A stretch of DNA of 64,000 nucleotides, from positions 21,530,519-21,594,518 of the forward strand of contig NC_079216.1 of NCBI RefSeq assembly GCF_029633865.1, in the 5' to 3' direction. This document shows, piece after piece, positions 34,798 to 46,090 of the stretch (its first letter is position 1; every line of letters starts with the position of its first letter). The notes below the pieces were generated by a model. That model had not been told where the DNA came from. It saw only the letters and a program-made list of their open reading frames with translations, and made no database searches. This DNA comes from Lampris incognitus (Eukaryota > Chordata > Actinopteri > Lampriformes > Lampridae). The position numbers and the translations under genes are program-made.

Positions 34798-35156
34798 GCA
34801 GAGACTGCAGCAGTGAATGTAGACAATTGACAGCTATAGAATGTTAAAGTCACCAAGATTCCACCATGTATTTAAATAGGAATTTTTTACGCCATTATCT
34901 TAACTATTTCAGAAAAAAGTAAAAAGTGCACAAAAATGAAAATATCATAGCTGAAGTGTCATTTACAAGACCTACATGACAAAGTTTGAACGAAGTTCCT
35001 ACGTGGAGCGGTTCTGGTTCGAGCTAGAAATCTAGGAAGAACAATATGCAAGCATTAAAGTAATGGACATAGGGATGACATTAGAGGCGTCTGCTGGGCC
35101 CTTTGCAGCAGAATATTTGTCTGGCAGGGGCCATTCTGTACTCTGTGGGACCTACC

Positions 35157-35831
35157 TCATCTCATCTCATCTTCAGACGCTTTTCCGGGGTCGGGTTGCA
35201 ATGGCAGCAAGCTAGGTAGGGCACTCCAGACGTCCCCCTCCCCTAGCAACGCCCTCCAGCTCCTCCTGGGAGATCCCAAGACATTCCTAGGCCAGATTGG
35301 ACATGTAGTCCCTCCAGCGAGTTCTAGGTCTACCCCGGGGTCTTCCCCCAGTTGGCCGTGCCCGGTAAACCTCCAAAGGAAGGCGCCCAGGAGGCATCCT
35401 AATCAGATGCCCGGACCATCTCAACTGGCTCCTTTCGATGCGAAGGAGCAGCGGCTCTACTCCAAGCTCCCTCCGGATGTCCGAGGTCCTCACCCTATCT
35501 CTAAGACTGAGCCCAGACACCCTATGGAGGAAACTCATTCCAGCCGCTTGTATCCGCAATCTCACCCTTTCGGTCACTACCCAAAGCTCATGACCATAGG
35601 TGAGGGTTGGAACGAAGATTAACTGGTAATTTGAGAGCTTTACCCTCCGGCTCAGCTCCTTCTTCACCACAACGGTCCGGTACGTCACATTACTGCTGAT
35701 GCTACACCAATCCGCCTGTCAATCTTCCGCTCCATCCTACCCTCACTCGTGAACAACACCCTGAGATACTTGAACTCCTTCACTTGAGGCAACAACTCAT
35801 CCCTGACCCGGAGGGAGCAATCCACCATTTT
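35157..35831 (-). mobile_element. LINE 3' end (family X) cutting a Gypsy pol
   Basis: The minus strand reads [45 protein letters not shown] and [19 protein letters not shown]-type sequence, with [20 protein letters not shown] upstream. The 3' tail is (GATGA)n at 35157-35170. It starts directly after the Gypsy residues GVIFLYRK at about 35832. Confidence 0.85.
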
Positions 35832-36496
35832 CCGGTAGAGAAATATGACTCCTGCTTCAACTGCGAGCTCATCTCTGAATGACCAGTACTCACGTAGTTG
35901 TCTTGGTAGAGCTTTGATGTTGTCTGGCCATCCCTGGTGGATCAGCTCTTTCAGTGCATTGAGTCTGGGGTCGCTGGTGGTTTCCGTGCGGAGTGCGCCC
36001 TGTTTCTCGGGAGAGAAGTTTATCATTGCAACAGTGAGCATCTCTGGATCCTCGACTTCTGCCTCTATTCCGTCAATGCGCTCGTCCAGCTCGATGTTGC
36101 TGTTGTTCTCAGGGTTGGGTAGTCGGCTGAGTGTGTCTGCCAGGACCATCTGGTTTCCTCGTCGATACGTGACCTCGTAGTTGTATCCTTGTGTTTTTAT
36201 CAGCATTCGCTGAAGCCGTGGCAGGGCGGCATGCAGTGGCTTTGTGCATATGGTAACGAGGGGTTTGTGGTCTGTAACTACAATGAATGACTTCCCATAC
36301 AGGTAGGTATGGTATCGCTGCATTCCATAGACTATGGCCAGCATTTCTCGCTCTATGTTGCTGTACCTGGATTGGCAGTCGTCCAGTGTCTTTGAGCCAA
36401 AAGCTATGGGTCTTTTGTTCTGCACTAATGCCATGCCCAGTCCTTTCTGTGATGCATCGACCTCAAGTGTCAGAGGTGTGCTTGGATCATAGTACT

Positions 36497-38176
36497 TCAG
36501 GCAGTCATGTTCGTTGATAACTGATTCAGGTCCTCAAAGCTCTTTTGGTGGTCAGTGTCCCATGTCCAAGGCACGTCACTTTTCAGCAGCACCCTCAGTG
36601 TGTGTGCTTTGTCTGCAAACTTTGGGATGTAGGGTGACAGGTAGGTCAGCATCCCCAAGAATCTGCTCAGTTCATCTTTGTTCTGGGGTGTCGGCATTTT
36701 CTGGATGTCCCTGATTTTGGCTGGGTCAGGTTTGATACCTTTGTCTGTGTACAGGTTGCCAAAGAATGAGATGCTTGTCTGTTTGATTGTGCACTTGTCA
36801 CTGTTGAACACAATACCTGTCTTGGCTGCTCTCTCCATCAGGTTGGTCAGGTTCCTGTCATGCTCCTCTTCGCTTGCTCCGTAGACTGCGATATCATCGG
36901 CTATGCTGACGACACCGTCGAGCCCCTCCAGGATTTGGTCCATCTTTGCCTGGAAGAGATCTTGAGAGACACTGAGACCAAATGGCAAACGTTTCCAGCA
37001 GTATCTACCAAATGGAGTTCGGAATGTGGTTAGCAGTTGTGACTCTTCCTCTAGGTGTATTGACCAATATCCAGCTTTTGCGTCAAGTTTGCTGAATATT
37101 TTTGCATTTGCAAACTTCGGGTTCAGTTCCTCCACAGTAGGAATCTTGTGTGGGCATCTCCTAAGGCTGGCATTAAGCTTTTGGGGGTCTAAGCATATGC
37201 GAAGGGAACCGTCTTTCTTTGTGCTGTATGCCAGACTCGAGCACCAGTCTGTGTGCTGTTCTACTTTTCTTAACACATCTTGTTCGACTAGGTTATTCAG
37301 TTCATCTTTCAGTTTGTCTTTGATGTGAATGCTGCACTTACGTGGTGGGTCTATGAATGGTTCAGCATCCTTTTTCAGGAAGAGCTTGGCCTTTCCACTG
37401 AAGTTGCCAATTTTGTCAAACTGGTCTGGGTATGCTCTCTTTAGGTCTGCACTGTTAGATATGGTCATTTTGGGTTTTGTCTGTCTTGTGTTGACTTTTT
37501 TCTGGTTTGCATGTCCTTTCTCGGTCACTGCATCTATATTGACAGTCACTAGGTTTAACAGTTCACATGTTGGCAGCCCAACTATGGCTGGCCCTGGTAC
37601 GTCTACAACATAGAACTTTGCATTGATCCATTTGGATTCTTTGTACTGGCATGGAATGTCAATGGTGCCTAGGCAGGGGATGGCGTGAGCACTGTATGCA
37701 GATAGCCTCCTGTTGGTTTTTTTCAGTCGTTTCTGGGTGCATGCATTTTCACCGTACATCTGCTTGAAGGTACACAATGGGAGTGTGTTGCCTGACGCAC
37801 CTGTGTCTATCTTCAGACGTAGTGTGTATCCACGACCAGGTAGGTCAGGTGGTGTCACCTTCAGGACTGTGTACGCCTCCTCTCTGGCCGGCTTGCTGTC
37901 TATGCTATGCATGCACTTTTCACTGATAGTTATGGAGTGGAACTGTTTCTGGTAAGTACTTTCGTTCTCACTGTCTGTTTCACTGCTACTCTCTACAGCA
38001 TGTATGCGAGTCCTGCTCTGTTGCTTTTTGTCTATATAGGTTTTGCGCTTGTGCTGTTTGTCTTGTGGTGTGTGGGACTTCCCCCGCTCCTGCTCTGGCT
38101 GGAGTGTTCCTGGCACTCTCGTTTGGCCTTCCTGCAGCACCGCTCCCAGTGACCTTTTGCACCACACGCATTGCAT
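36497..38176 (-). CDS. Pol fragment of Gypsy element 1: protease and reverse transcriptase
   Basis: 559 codons. The aspartic protease DTGASG lies near residue 128, and RT blocks run from about 270 (DPPRKC, WCSSLAYSTKKDGSLRICLD, KLDAKAGYWSIHLEEES, PFGLSVSQDLFQAKMDQILE, IADDIAVYG). The usual YxDD is IADD, as in several fish Gypsy elements. It ends at a frame break before RNase H. Confidence 0.85.
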   Translation of the reverse strand: MQCVWCKRSLGAVLQEGQTRVPGTLQPEQERGKSHTPQDKQHKRKTYIDKKQQSRTRIHAVESSSETDSENESTYQKQFHSITISEKCMHSIDSKPAREEAYTVLKVTPPDLPGRGYTLRLKIDTGASGNTLPLCTFKQMYGENACTQKRLKKTNRRLSAYSAHAIPCLGTIDIPCQYKESKWINAKFYVVDVPGPAIVGLPTCELLNLVTVNIDAVTEKGHANQKKVNTRQTKPKMTISNSADLKRAYPDQFDKIGNFSGKAKLFLKKDAEPFIDPPRKCSIHIKDKLKDELNNLVEQDVLRKVEQHTDWCSSLAYSTKKDGSLRICLDPQKLNASLRRCPHKIPTVEELNPKFANAKIFSKLDAKAGYWSIHLEEESQLLTTFRTPFGRYCWKRLPFGLSVSQDLFQAKMDQILEGLDGVVSIADDIAVYGASEEEHDRNLTNLMERAAKTGIVFNSDKCTIKQTSISFFGNLYTDKGIKPDPAKIRDIQKMPTPQNKDELSRFLGMLTYLSPYIPKFADKAHTLRVLLKSDVPWTWDTDHQKSFEDLNQLSTNMTA

Positions 38177-38817
38177 TCATCATCATATGCAGGACATCGA
38201 CGTGGTTTGTGGCTTCTCCCACAGTTACGACATATGCGGTCCCTGTCCACAGCGTGGATTCTCTCATTGTGTGACAGGCTAAGTTTGTCTAACTGTTCAT
38301 TGCCTGCTGTCAGGGCTTCATATTTTCGTCCCTCGGCCAGAACCTCTGCTAAGGAATATCCTTTTGGTTTGCTGTATAGATCATTCCTCAGGGCATCATG
38401 GGGAGTGCTCGCAATAATAAGCTCAATCATACGCTCGTTAAGCTCTTCGTCTGAAAACTGACATTTCTGTGCTAGTGTTCTGGCTCTGGTCACAAAATCA
38501 TCAATATTCTCATCTGGTTTCTGTCTGTGTTGCATCAGTTGCAGTCTACGGATTCTGAAATTTACGTTCAACTTTAGCTGTTTTTCAAAGAAGTCCCATA
38601 GTTTGGCAGGCCTTTTCTTTTCATCATCAGTGAGACCACTGGCGTTCAGTCTTTTTAATCCTTCATCTCCGATTCCACGACATATTTTCCTAGCTTGTTT
38701 AGCTGCGCCATTTATTTCTTCATCTTCTAAATACAGAGTCATTTTCTGTTTATACAGTGAAATTGCCTCACCCAGGTCCGGGTCGGACCAATTCATCGTC
38801 GGTAGATGCGATGCCAT
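38032..38817 (-). CDS. Gag of Gypsy element 1 (261 aa)
   Basis: Structural polyprotein of an LTR retrotransposon. It opens MASHLPTMNWSDPDLGEAIS, has a retrotrans_gag-like core (KLWDFFEKQLKLNVNFRIRR, DENIDDFVTRARTLAQKCQF) and two zinc knuckles near residues 195-231. The ORF is intact, but the element as a whole is defective. Confidence 0.85.
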   Translation of the reverse strand: MASHLPTMNWSDPDLGEAISLYKQKMTLYLEDEEINGAAKQARKICRGIGDEGLKRLNASGLTDDEKKRPAKLWDFFEKQLKLNVNFRIRRLQLMQHRQKPDENIDDFVTRARTLAQKCQFSDEELNERMIELIIASTPHDALRNDLYSKPKGYSLAEVLAEGRKYEALTAGNEQLDKLSLSHNERIHAVDRDRICRNCGRSHKPRRCPAYDDECNACGAKGHWERCCRKAKRECQEHSSQSRSGGSPTHHKTNSTSAKPI

Positions 38818-39920
38818 GACGTCTCCTGTTACTAGCTAGCTAGTTAGCTTTGCGGCTAGCTCAGCTCCGGCGCACTCTTGCTTGAATAATGACAGAAATT
38901 ATCCACGGACAATTTTAGCAGTCTATCTTCATTCTTCATAGAGAGTACTTTACCGCTGCCACCATGAAGTAATACTTGGGGTAGTATTGGTCGAGGATCA
39001 ATGACCACACCAGGTTATAGAACTCAGGTTTAATCGTGGCTCAGTAGGCAGACGTAATAACCATACATGGTAGTGGTGTAACCATAATAACAGTCCGGGT
39101 AGTACATAACACCTAGTGTAGTTCCAGTGGATATACATGGCGTTATATCACTACACACCATAAATATTCCTGTGTTCAGATGTTGGTACCTCGTTCGTTT
39201 GACCAAAATGCTCTTGGCTGCCGGTCTATAAGTGTGGTGTTGACATGGACATCATTGCCATGTGAGCTGACCTTATGGCGCAAACCCAGAGTCTCTCTGT
39301 GTTCACCGTGATGTATAATGTCCCCGACAACCTCTGTAGTCTCATTTAGCCACTTGTTAGCAACCCCGCCTTTTTTAAGACACCTCAAAGCTTCAAAATT
39401 CACGAGTGGGTTATTTGCTGACGTATTTTATTTCGTAGAAAAAGAAAACATGAAAATATCTTAAACTTGTCTTAACCACAGACCTTATTTGAAGCATCCA
39501 ACAAAAAAACCCATTCAAAAAACCCACCGAGTTCAAGACGAGGGAGCCGGAAGTGCAAAAATCCTAATTCATTTCCGGGTTTTAGGACCAGCCTTCCACC
39601 AACTTCGGGTGTCTACCTGCCTCCTGCCGCACCTGTTCCCAGTGTCCTATTTTTTTGAGCACCAAAATATAGTCACCCTAAGGGATACCATCTCCCTTAA
39701 ACCGGCGTTGTAGAGGAGCTCAATCAGGAGTCCTGACAACTTTCTCTTTCGGCTACACAACGTGCACCATTTATTCCTTCACCATATCAACAACCACAAA
39801 AACCCGCGCAGTGGAAGTGTGTCACAGTAAACACGAACTGAGAAAACAGCAGATGTAAACAAACGTTCCTACTAGCTCAATAAGGGTAATTATGTATCCC
39901 TATAACCACTACAGCGTTAT

Positions 39921-41490
39921 ACTTTCCGCGTCTGCGATAAACTACCTGATAAGCTATCTGCTTTTCATCAACAAGTCCTCCGTTATTGGAAATTGATAAC
40001 TTTACCCTACACACAGTCCCAGTATGGAATAATAGATGCATATTAATCAAGAGAAAATCTTTCTATTACAAAGACTGGATGGGGAAAGGTATCTGGTCCA
40101 TTTTGCATCTATTGGATAGTCGTGGAAATGTTTCAACATATTGTAACGTGCATGGATAAGTAGACACGTTGGTCCTTGACTAAAGACCCTTTAGTCGACT
40201 GGTTAACGTTGTCGCTTGCAGAGTGGGAAACACGGGTTCGCGTCCCGGTTGTGGCGGTTCCCAGGCTGCCCCCCGAATTCGCTACATTGGTGTCAGAAGT
40301 GGAATGGTGGGACGGTAAGGCCATCGGAAGCGCGTGCGCCCAGAGGCGTGAGGGAGCTGAAATGCTGAAGCGCGGAGAGGCGCTTCCCGAAGGAGCGGGG
40401 TAGTGTAACGTGCATGTAGACACGTTGATCCTTAACTAACGGGTCGGACCCTTTAGTCGACTGGTTAACGTTGTCGCTTGTGGAGTGAAAAACACGGGTT
40501 CGCGTCCCGGCTGTGGCGGTTCCCGGGCTGCCCCCCCCCCCGAATTCGCTACAATATGATGCTTTCATGGGAAAATACAATCTGGTTTGTACTAATAAAC
40601 AATACAACGTAGAAATCAAGGCAATTCCACAAGCAATGATTATTTTAATCAAAGGCATGCTGACTTATTCTGTGGTTATTCCACCAATGCCTACTTTAGT
40701 CATAGATGGATGTAGTTTTTTAGATAAAAAATGCAATAATAAATTATTAAGGACTTATCTCACCTCAATTTGTTTCTCTTCACCCTTGAAGAGGAAATTT
40801 TTGTTCAAGGAATACACCAGAAATTGTATAATTAAGATAAGAACCAGTTACCTTTCCTTTCCAATCCCACCCAAGGCTAAAGAAGCTCACTTTAAAATGT
40901 TGAACGAGATCTACCCGTGCAATGACTTCTTATACCAAAGGTTTAATTTAGATTTAAATAATTGCCCTTTCTGTAACGCAGACATTGAAACAATAGAACA
41001 TCTTTTTTTTCGTGTAGCTTAATTAGGGCCTTTTGGGATGCTTTTCAAAATTGGATAACCTACAATGATCAAATTACTCAGATTTTAACATATGAAAATA
41101 TAAAATTTGGTTTACAATTGGAGGACAAGAAAACAGAATTTGGGAATAATCATTTAATTATTTTGGCTAGATTTTTCATAACAAATGTCGCTTTTTAAAA
41201 ATTATTCCAATGTTTGCTGCATATCAAAATGAGATAATACTATATAAAATATGTAAAATGTTGTAAAACTCAAAAAACCGTCTTTATCGGTATCTATGTA
41301 CCTTAATTCCTGATTGACCACTTGTGTTTTATTTGTATTTTTTTTGTAATTTATTTTTTGTTACGATTATGCTCACTCAGTTTCTTTTGTTTGTTGTAAA
41401 AGATATTCTCTTGAACATGATGTGCCTTGTTGATTGTATAATATTGACAATAAAAAAAAGGTTTTAAAAAAAAACTTTCCGCGTCTGCGA
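39921..41490 (+). mobile_element. L1/Tx1-like LINE, 5'-truncated, with 17-bp target duplication
   Basis: ACTTTCCGCGTCTGCGA occurs at 39921-39937 and 41474-41490. Between them lies the C-terminal part of an L1-group RT: FHQQVLRYWKL (39965 on), AFMGKYNLVCTNKQYN (40560 on), AIPQAMIILIKGM, FPIPPKAKEAHFKMLNEIYP and a Cys/His end CPFCNADIETIEHLF. The tail is A-rich (AATAAAAAAAAGG..., 41449-41473). A mini-LTR element splits it at 40142-40553. Confidence 0.85.
40142..40553 (+). mobile_element. Mini-LTR element family 1, complete (412 bp), TRIM-like
   Basis: 5' LTR 40142-40286 and 3' LTR 40404-40553 both run TGTAACGTGCATG...GAATTCGCTACA. The internal part is only 117 bp: primer site TTGGTGTCAGAAGTGGAATG at 40287, and a purine-rich GAAGGAGCGGGGTAG before the 3' LTR. 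The 4-bp duplication ATAT is at 40138-40141 and 40554-40557. Each LTR holds A-box-like TTAGTCGACTGGTTAACG and B-box-like GGGTTCGCGTCCCGG about 38 bp apart. No ORF. Confidence 0.85.
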
Positions 41491-41599
41491 GTACGCGAAG
41501 GTCCGCTAGAGTCCACATGACACAAATTTCGTCACTACCCAAGTCCGCGGATGTCTGCACCCAGCTGTCTGTGTGCAGGTCAGGGCACCAACTGTGCAT

Positions 41600-41755
41600 G
41601 CGCTTGAAACCAAAATGGCCGCTAGATTTGAAGAGAGGCTGTGTGAAGAGGTCCATCGCTACCTGCACCTCTACAAGTCGTCTTTAAAACAACACAAAGA
41701 CAATCAAATGTGTACTGTACTTTCCATGCTTGCTTTTTGTATGTACCTGCGCTAA
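41600..41755 (+). pseudogene. MADF-domain start, probable PIF/Harbinger-associated fragment
   Basis: ATGGCCGCTAGATTTGAAG opens a short frame MAARFEERLCEEVHRYLHLY KSSLKQHKDNQM, which resembles the start of MADF/Myb-like proteins that accompany Harbinger transposons. It stops within 60 codons and no downstream exon was found. Confidence 0.45.
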
Positions 41756-42172
41756 GTACAACAGAAAAGGCAGCTCTTCTTCCATGTATGTGGCCACTTT
41801 TAATTGATTCGTAATGTGCGCACGGAAACACGTCAGACGCTGCAGTCAGATCCCAATCTACTGCGCACGTGTGGAACGTGTCCTCCAAGTGGACCCCAGA
41901 AAGTAATAAATGTGATGGTGTGGTGACCCACATCTATATAACGAGAGACATTCACCTAAGAGGACGGTGTACCTTTAAGGGAAGAGGCGAGGGGTCAGAT
42001 AATGCACTTCCGCTTCCGGTTGAGAGTTGAGTTCAGTGTCGTTGTCGAATGTATGACATGCTAAGTTGGAGCTAGTAAACTACCTCGACTACGTCTACTC
42101 TCACGTTTCCTGTCTCGTTGTTTTCTAACTCCACATTGGTGACTCCGACGTGATCGAACTACTAATACGAGT

Positions 42173-42958
42173 ATGTCTGACAACGAAGACGCCGGGAATA
42201 ATGCTGCCGCGGTACCCGCTCCCGACGCCGGTGCTAACAACATGGCTATTGCTAACGCTAGCATTTACGCCGCTACTGTGAAGCTACCCGACTTTTGGCA
42301 GCATAATCCACGACCGTGGTTTCAACATGTAGAAGCCCAGTTCCAGCTGAGAGGGATAACGCAGGATGCAACGCAGTACTTCCACGTAGTGGCAGCGTTA
42401 GACGCATCGACAACGGCGCGAGCAATGACACTGTTGGAAGCTCCGCCAGCTGCTGGCAAGTACGATGCTATAAAGACATTCCTCCTGAAACTATTTGAAC
42501 TGTCGGAGCCGGAGAAGGCAGACCGTTTACTGTCCCCGAATGGCCTCGGCGACGGCAAACCGTCTGAGTTAATGGAAAAAATGCTGTCTGTGCTGGGATC
42601 GGCTGATCCGGCCTTTCTTTTCACACACATTTTTCTGAGGCAGCTCCCCGCACCTGTACGCACAGCACTGGCCAGTTCTCCTCTCGCCGCCTCCAAGGAC
42701 TACCGTTCTCTGGCTGCTGAAGCAGACAGGGTTTTCCTGGCCAACCGGCAACAGTTTGTGCATGCCCTGCTACCCCACCAGACCGCCCCACCACCACCTT
42801 TGTACGACTATATGGACACCGCGGCTGCGGTGACAGAACGCCGCCAACCTGACGACGGGCTCTGTTATTACCGTGCCAGGTTTGGGGCAAAAGCAAAACA
42901 GTGTCGCAAACCCTGCAGTTACAGGGTTCAGGGAAACGCCAAGGCCGGCGCTCGTTAA
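42173..42958 (+). CDS. Gag of Gypsy element 2 (261 aa)
   Basis: Starts [20 protein letters not shown], then [40 protein letters not shown] and [14 protein letters not shown], the standard gag core of fish Gypsy elements. It ends with a Cys-rich [18 protein letters not shown], an altered CCHC knuckle. It overlaps pol by 58 bp in a different frame (pol is -1 relative to gag), consistent with ribosomal frameshifting. Confidence 0.9.
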   Translation: MSDNEDAGNNAAAVPAPDAGANNMAIANASIYAATVKLPDFWQHNPRPWFQHVEAQFQLRGITQDATQYFHVVAALDASTTARAMTLLEAPPAAGKYDAIKTFLLKLFELSEPEKADRLLSPNGLGDGKPSELMEKMLSVLGSADPAFLFTHIFLRQLPAPVRTALASSPLAASKDYRSLAAEADRVFLANRQQFVHALLPHQTAPPPPLYDYMDTAAAVTERRQPDDGLCYYRARFGAKAKQCRKPCSYRVQGNAKAGAR

Positions 42959-44448
42959 CGGCTATGGGCGCCGGCCGTGACTGCAAGCTGTTGTTCATCA
43001 GAGACTCCTTGTCGGGCCGGCGGCTGCTGGTTGACTCTGGCGCTCAACGCAGCATACTATCAGCACAAGCTGTGGACACGATGACCGACAGTCACGGCCC
43101 CCAGATGGACGCCGCCAACGGCACGTCCATTCGGACGTACGGTATCAGACATGTGGACGTGTGTTTTGGCGGCCGACGTTTCGGCTGGGACTTTGTGATG
43201 GCTGCTGTATCCACCCCGCTCCTAGGTGCGGATTTCCTCTGTGCTTTCAACCTGCTGGTGGATGTTAAAAACTGTCGCGTGATTGATGCCGTCTCATACC
43301 CCTGCACGCTTGGGGGGGCTGGAGCGCTGTGCCTCGCTAACACACTCTCCACCGGGGATCCATACCAACGCCTGCTCGCCAATTTCCCCGAGCTCACCAC
43401 ACCCACCTTCTCCTCGGCGGTGGCCAAGCACGGCGTGGAACATCATATCACCACAATGGGCCCCCCAGTTTACGCCCGGGCCCGACGCCTCGACTCGGCC
43501 AAGCTCGCAATAGCCAGGGAGGAGTTTTCGACTATGGAGCGCCTCGGCATTGTCCGCCGTTCTGACAGCCCGTGGGCTTCCCCTCTTCACATGGTTACTA
43601 AGGCCGACGGGGGTTGGCGCCCGTGCGGGGACTACCGTCGCCTAAACAATGCCACGACCCCCGACCGGTACCCCATACCGCACATACAAGATTTCTCTAC
43701 CCATATGGCGGGCGCTGCCATCTATTCCAAAATCGACTTAGTGCGGGGGTATCACCAAGGGCCGGTCCACCCACTGGATGTCCCAAAAACGGCTGTCATC
43801 ACACCCTTTGGGCTCTTTGAGTTCTTACGTATGCCTTTCGGCCTTAAAGGGGCGGCGCAGACGTTTCAGCGCCTTATGGATTCTGTGCTCCGCGACATGC
43901 CATTTTTGTTTGTGTACTTAGACGACATCCTCGTGGCCAGCGCGTCGGCGGAGGAACACATGACGCACCTCAGACAGCTGTTCGACAGGCTCAGCGAACA
44001 CAGCCTCATCATCAACCCAGCTAAGTGTCAGTTCGGGGAGTCGTCCATCACCTTCCTCGGGCACCACATCACTCCACAGGGGGCCGTTCCCCTCCCTGCC
44101 AGGGTTGAGGCTGTCACCATGTTCCCCCGCCCCCGCACTGTACAGTCGCTGCAGGAATTCCTGGGCATGGTGAACTTTTATAACCATTTCCTGCCCCGTG
44201 CCACCCACATCATGCGTCCCATGTATGAGGCCCTGCGGGGTAAGAAGTCTAAGGACGAGCTGGACTGGTCTTCGGGGATGGACGAGTCTTTTGTGGCCGC
44301 CAAGACCGCGCTGGCCAACGCTGCGCTGCTAGCTCACCCGTCGCCTGCCGCCCCCATAGCCCTTACAACGGATGCCTCCGACTACGCCGTGGGGGCCGTG
44401 TGTGCGCAGTGGGGGGGGGAGTTGGCAGCCGTTGGCGTTCTTCAATAA
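42901..44448 (+). CDS. Pol part 1 of Gypsy element 2: protease and reverse transcriptase
   Basis: 515 codons. Protease [14 protein letters not shown] (near residue 40). RT blocks: [73 protein letters not shown] (YLDD intact) and [15 protein letters not shown]. The frame runs into a stop shortly after an unbroken run of nine G at 44411-44419. Downstream pol continues in another frame. Confidence 0.92.
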   Translation: MSQTLQLQGSGKRQGRRSLTAMGAGRDCKLLFIRDSLSGRRLLVDSGAQRSILSAQAVDTMTDSHGPQMDAANGTSIRTYGIRHVDVCFGGRRFGWDFVMAAVSTPLLGADFLCAFNLLVDVKNCRVIDAVSYPCTLGGAGALCLANTLSTGDPYQRLLANFPELTTPTFSSAVAKHGVEHHITTMGPPVYARARRLDSAKLAIAREEFSTMERLGIVRRSDSPWASPLHMVTKADGGWRPCGDYRRLNNATTPDRYPIPHIQDFSTHMAGAAIYSKIDLVRGYHQGPVHPLDVPKTAVITPFGLFEFLRMPFGLKGAAQTFQRLMDSVLRDMPFLFVYLDDILVASASAEEHMTHLRQLFDRLSEHSLIINPAKCQFGESSITFLGHHITPQGAVPLPARVEAVTMFPRPRTVQSLQEFLGMVNFYNHFLPRATHIMRPMYEALRGKKSKDELDWSSGMDESFVAAKTALANAALLAHPSPAAPIALTTDASDYAVGAVCAQWGGELAAVGVLQ

Positions 44449-46090
44449 ACAACTCCGTGAGAGCGAGCGCAAATACAGCACCTTTGATAGGGAACTACTG
44501 GGTCTCTTCCTCGCAACCAGACACTTTAGGTTCCTATTGGAGGGCCGACAGTTCACCGCTTTCGTGGACCACAAACCGCTGACGTTCTGTATGGCCAAAA
44601 CCTCAGAACCGTGGTCTGGGCGTCAGCAGCGCCATCTCGCGGCGGTTTCCGAGTTTACCACGGACATACAACACGTGTCGGGCAAGGATAACTTCGTCGC
44701 CGACTGCCTTTCACGGGCAGTTGTTAACGCCGTTCACTTGGGACTCGACTACGCCGCTATGGCAGCGGACCAAGCCAAGGACGCGACCGTTCAAGACTAC
44801 CGGTCGACCCCTACGGCGCTACGGCTGGAGGACGTGACATTCGACGTGGCCAATACCACCCTCCTCTGTGACATCTCCACCGGTCAACCGCGCCCCCTGG
44901 TGCCTACTTCCTGGCGGCGCCGAGTTTTCGACACCGTCCACGGCCTTTCCCACCCGGGAGTGAAGGCCTCGACCAAGCTGGTGAGCGTCAAGTTCGTTTG
45001 GCCTGGGCTCCGTAAGGATGTTAGAGCCTGGGCCGGCTCGTGTGTGGAGTGCCAACGCGCCAAGGTGCACCGCCATACCAAGGCCCCTTTGGCGCCGTTT
45101 GTGGTTCCAGAGAGGCGGTTTGACCACGTCAATGTTGACCTGGTGGGTCCCCTGCCCCCCTCCCGTGATTATACGTTCCTCCTCACTATTGTGGACAGGG
45201 CCACCAGGTGGCCAGAGGCTATTCCCTTGTCCTCCACGACGGCAGCAGAGGTAGCACGGGCGTTCATCGGCTGCTGGGTGGCCCGTTTCGGCACGCCTGG
45301 TGACATCACGAGCGACCGGGGCTCCCAGTTTACCTCAGAGCTCTGGACGGCGGTCGCTGAGCACCTGGGGGTGAAGATCCACCGCACTACGGCGTACAAC
45401 CCGCAGAGCAACGGACTTTGTGAGCTGTTCCATCGGGACATGAAAGCCACTCTGCGGGCAAGCCTCACTGGCTGCGACTGGATGGACCGGCTCCCGTGGG
45501 TCATGCTCGGCCTGCGTTCGGCCCCGAAGGAAGACCTCCAGACCTCCTCCGCTGAGCTGGTGTATGGCCAGCCCCTGCGGGTTCCGGGGGAGTTTCTTCC
45601 AGATGCTACGGCTCCCTGGTCGGCCGCCTCTCACCTCAGTGCGTCCCGGAGCGCTGCCGGTGCCTTCGTTCCCGTTCCGATGTCTCAACACTGCCTCCCC
45701 CAGTCCTACGTCCCCAAGGATCTGCCATCGACGAGGTACGTCTTCATTAGGCACGACAGCCATCGGTCCCCGCTGCAACCCCCATACGACGGGCCCTTCC
45801 GCGTCCTGGAGGCGGGGGATAAGAACTTTGTGGTGGACATGGGGGGCAGGCCGGAGCGGGTCGCTATAGACCGTCTCAAGCCCGCTCACTTGGACATTGG
45901 GGAGCCAATGCAATTGGCCCTACCCCCGCGGCGGGGGCGCCCTCCTAGGTCGGCCCAGGCACCTGCCTCTGTTCCTGCTTCGGCCCCGCCTATGGCCCGG
46001 GTTTCGGCCCCATCTGTTTCCCCTCCTGTGAAGCGCAGCCGTTATGGCCGCAGGGTCCGCCCCCCGACTCGTCACCTGTTTTCCCCGTGA
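44420..46090 (+). CDS. Pol part 2 of Gypsy element 2: RNase H and integrase
   Basis: The open frame extends back to 44372, but pol homology starts just after the G run with [27 protein letters not shown]. RNase H has FVDHKPLTF and [12 protein letters not shown]. Integrase has an HH-CC zinc-binding part (HPGVKAS..., [10 protein letters not shown]) and the catalytic D-D-E: D in [14 protein letters not shown] in [11 protein letters not shown] in NGLCELFHR. It ends in a Pro/Arg-rich tail and TGA at 46088-46090. Confidence 0.9.
   Translation, partial: SWQPLAFFNKQLRESERKYSTFDRELLGLFLATRHFRFLLEGRQFTAFVDHKPLTFCMAKTSEPWSGRQQRHLAAVSEFTTDIQHVSGKDNFVADCLSRAVVNAVHLGLDYAAMAADQAKDATVQDYRSTPTALRLEDVTFDVANTTLLCDISTGQPRPLVPTSWRRRVFDTVHGLSHPGVKASTKLVSVKFVWPGLRKDVRAWAGSCVECQRAKVHRHTKAPLAPFVVPERRFDHVNVDLVGPLPPSRDYTFLLTIVDRATRWPEAIPLSSTTAAEVARAFIGCWVARFGTPGDITSDRGSQFTSELWTAVAEHLGVKIHRTTAYNPQSNGLCELFHRDMKATLRASLTGCDWMDRLPWVMLGLRSAPKEDLQTSSAELVYGQPLRVPGEFLPDATAPWSAASHLSASRSAAGAFVPVPMSQHCLPQSYVPKDLPSTRYVFIRHDSHRSPLQPPYDGPFRVLEAGDKNFVVDMGGRPERVAIDRLKPAHLDIGEPMQLALPPRRGRPPRSAQAPASVPASAPPMARVSAPSVSPPVKRSRYGRRVRPPTRHLFSP

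Larger units (their letters stand above)
35832..39155 (-). pseudogene. Ty3/Gypsy element 1: 5' LTR, gag, partial pol; integrase lost
   Basis: Minus strand. LTR 39155-38965 (TGTAGTG...TACTTCA), primer site TGGTGGCAGCGGTAAAG at 38964. Gag 38817-38032 ends in two CCHC-type knuckles (CRNCGRSHKPRRC, CNACGAKGHWERC). Pol (38176-36497) has protease LKIDTGASG, RT with ADD in VSIADDIAVYG, then RNase H (36434-35860, YSNIEREMLAIVYG, VTDHKPLV). The gag/pol frames overlap. Pol is broken at about 36500 (stop/frame change between RT and RNase H) and ends where a LINE inserted, so integrase and 3' LTR are absent. Confidence 0.85.

Noticed and set aside
39176-39403. Minus-strand frame (NFEALRCLKKGGVANKWLNE...)
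   Set aside because: Considered as a hAT or Gypsy leader protein, but no motif supports either and it lies upstream of the Gypsy LTR.
40170-40260. tRNA gene (A and B boxes present)
   Set aside because: No cloverleaf acceptor pairing could be drawn, and the boxes lie within a terminal repeat duplicated on both sides of the element.
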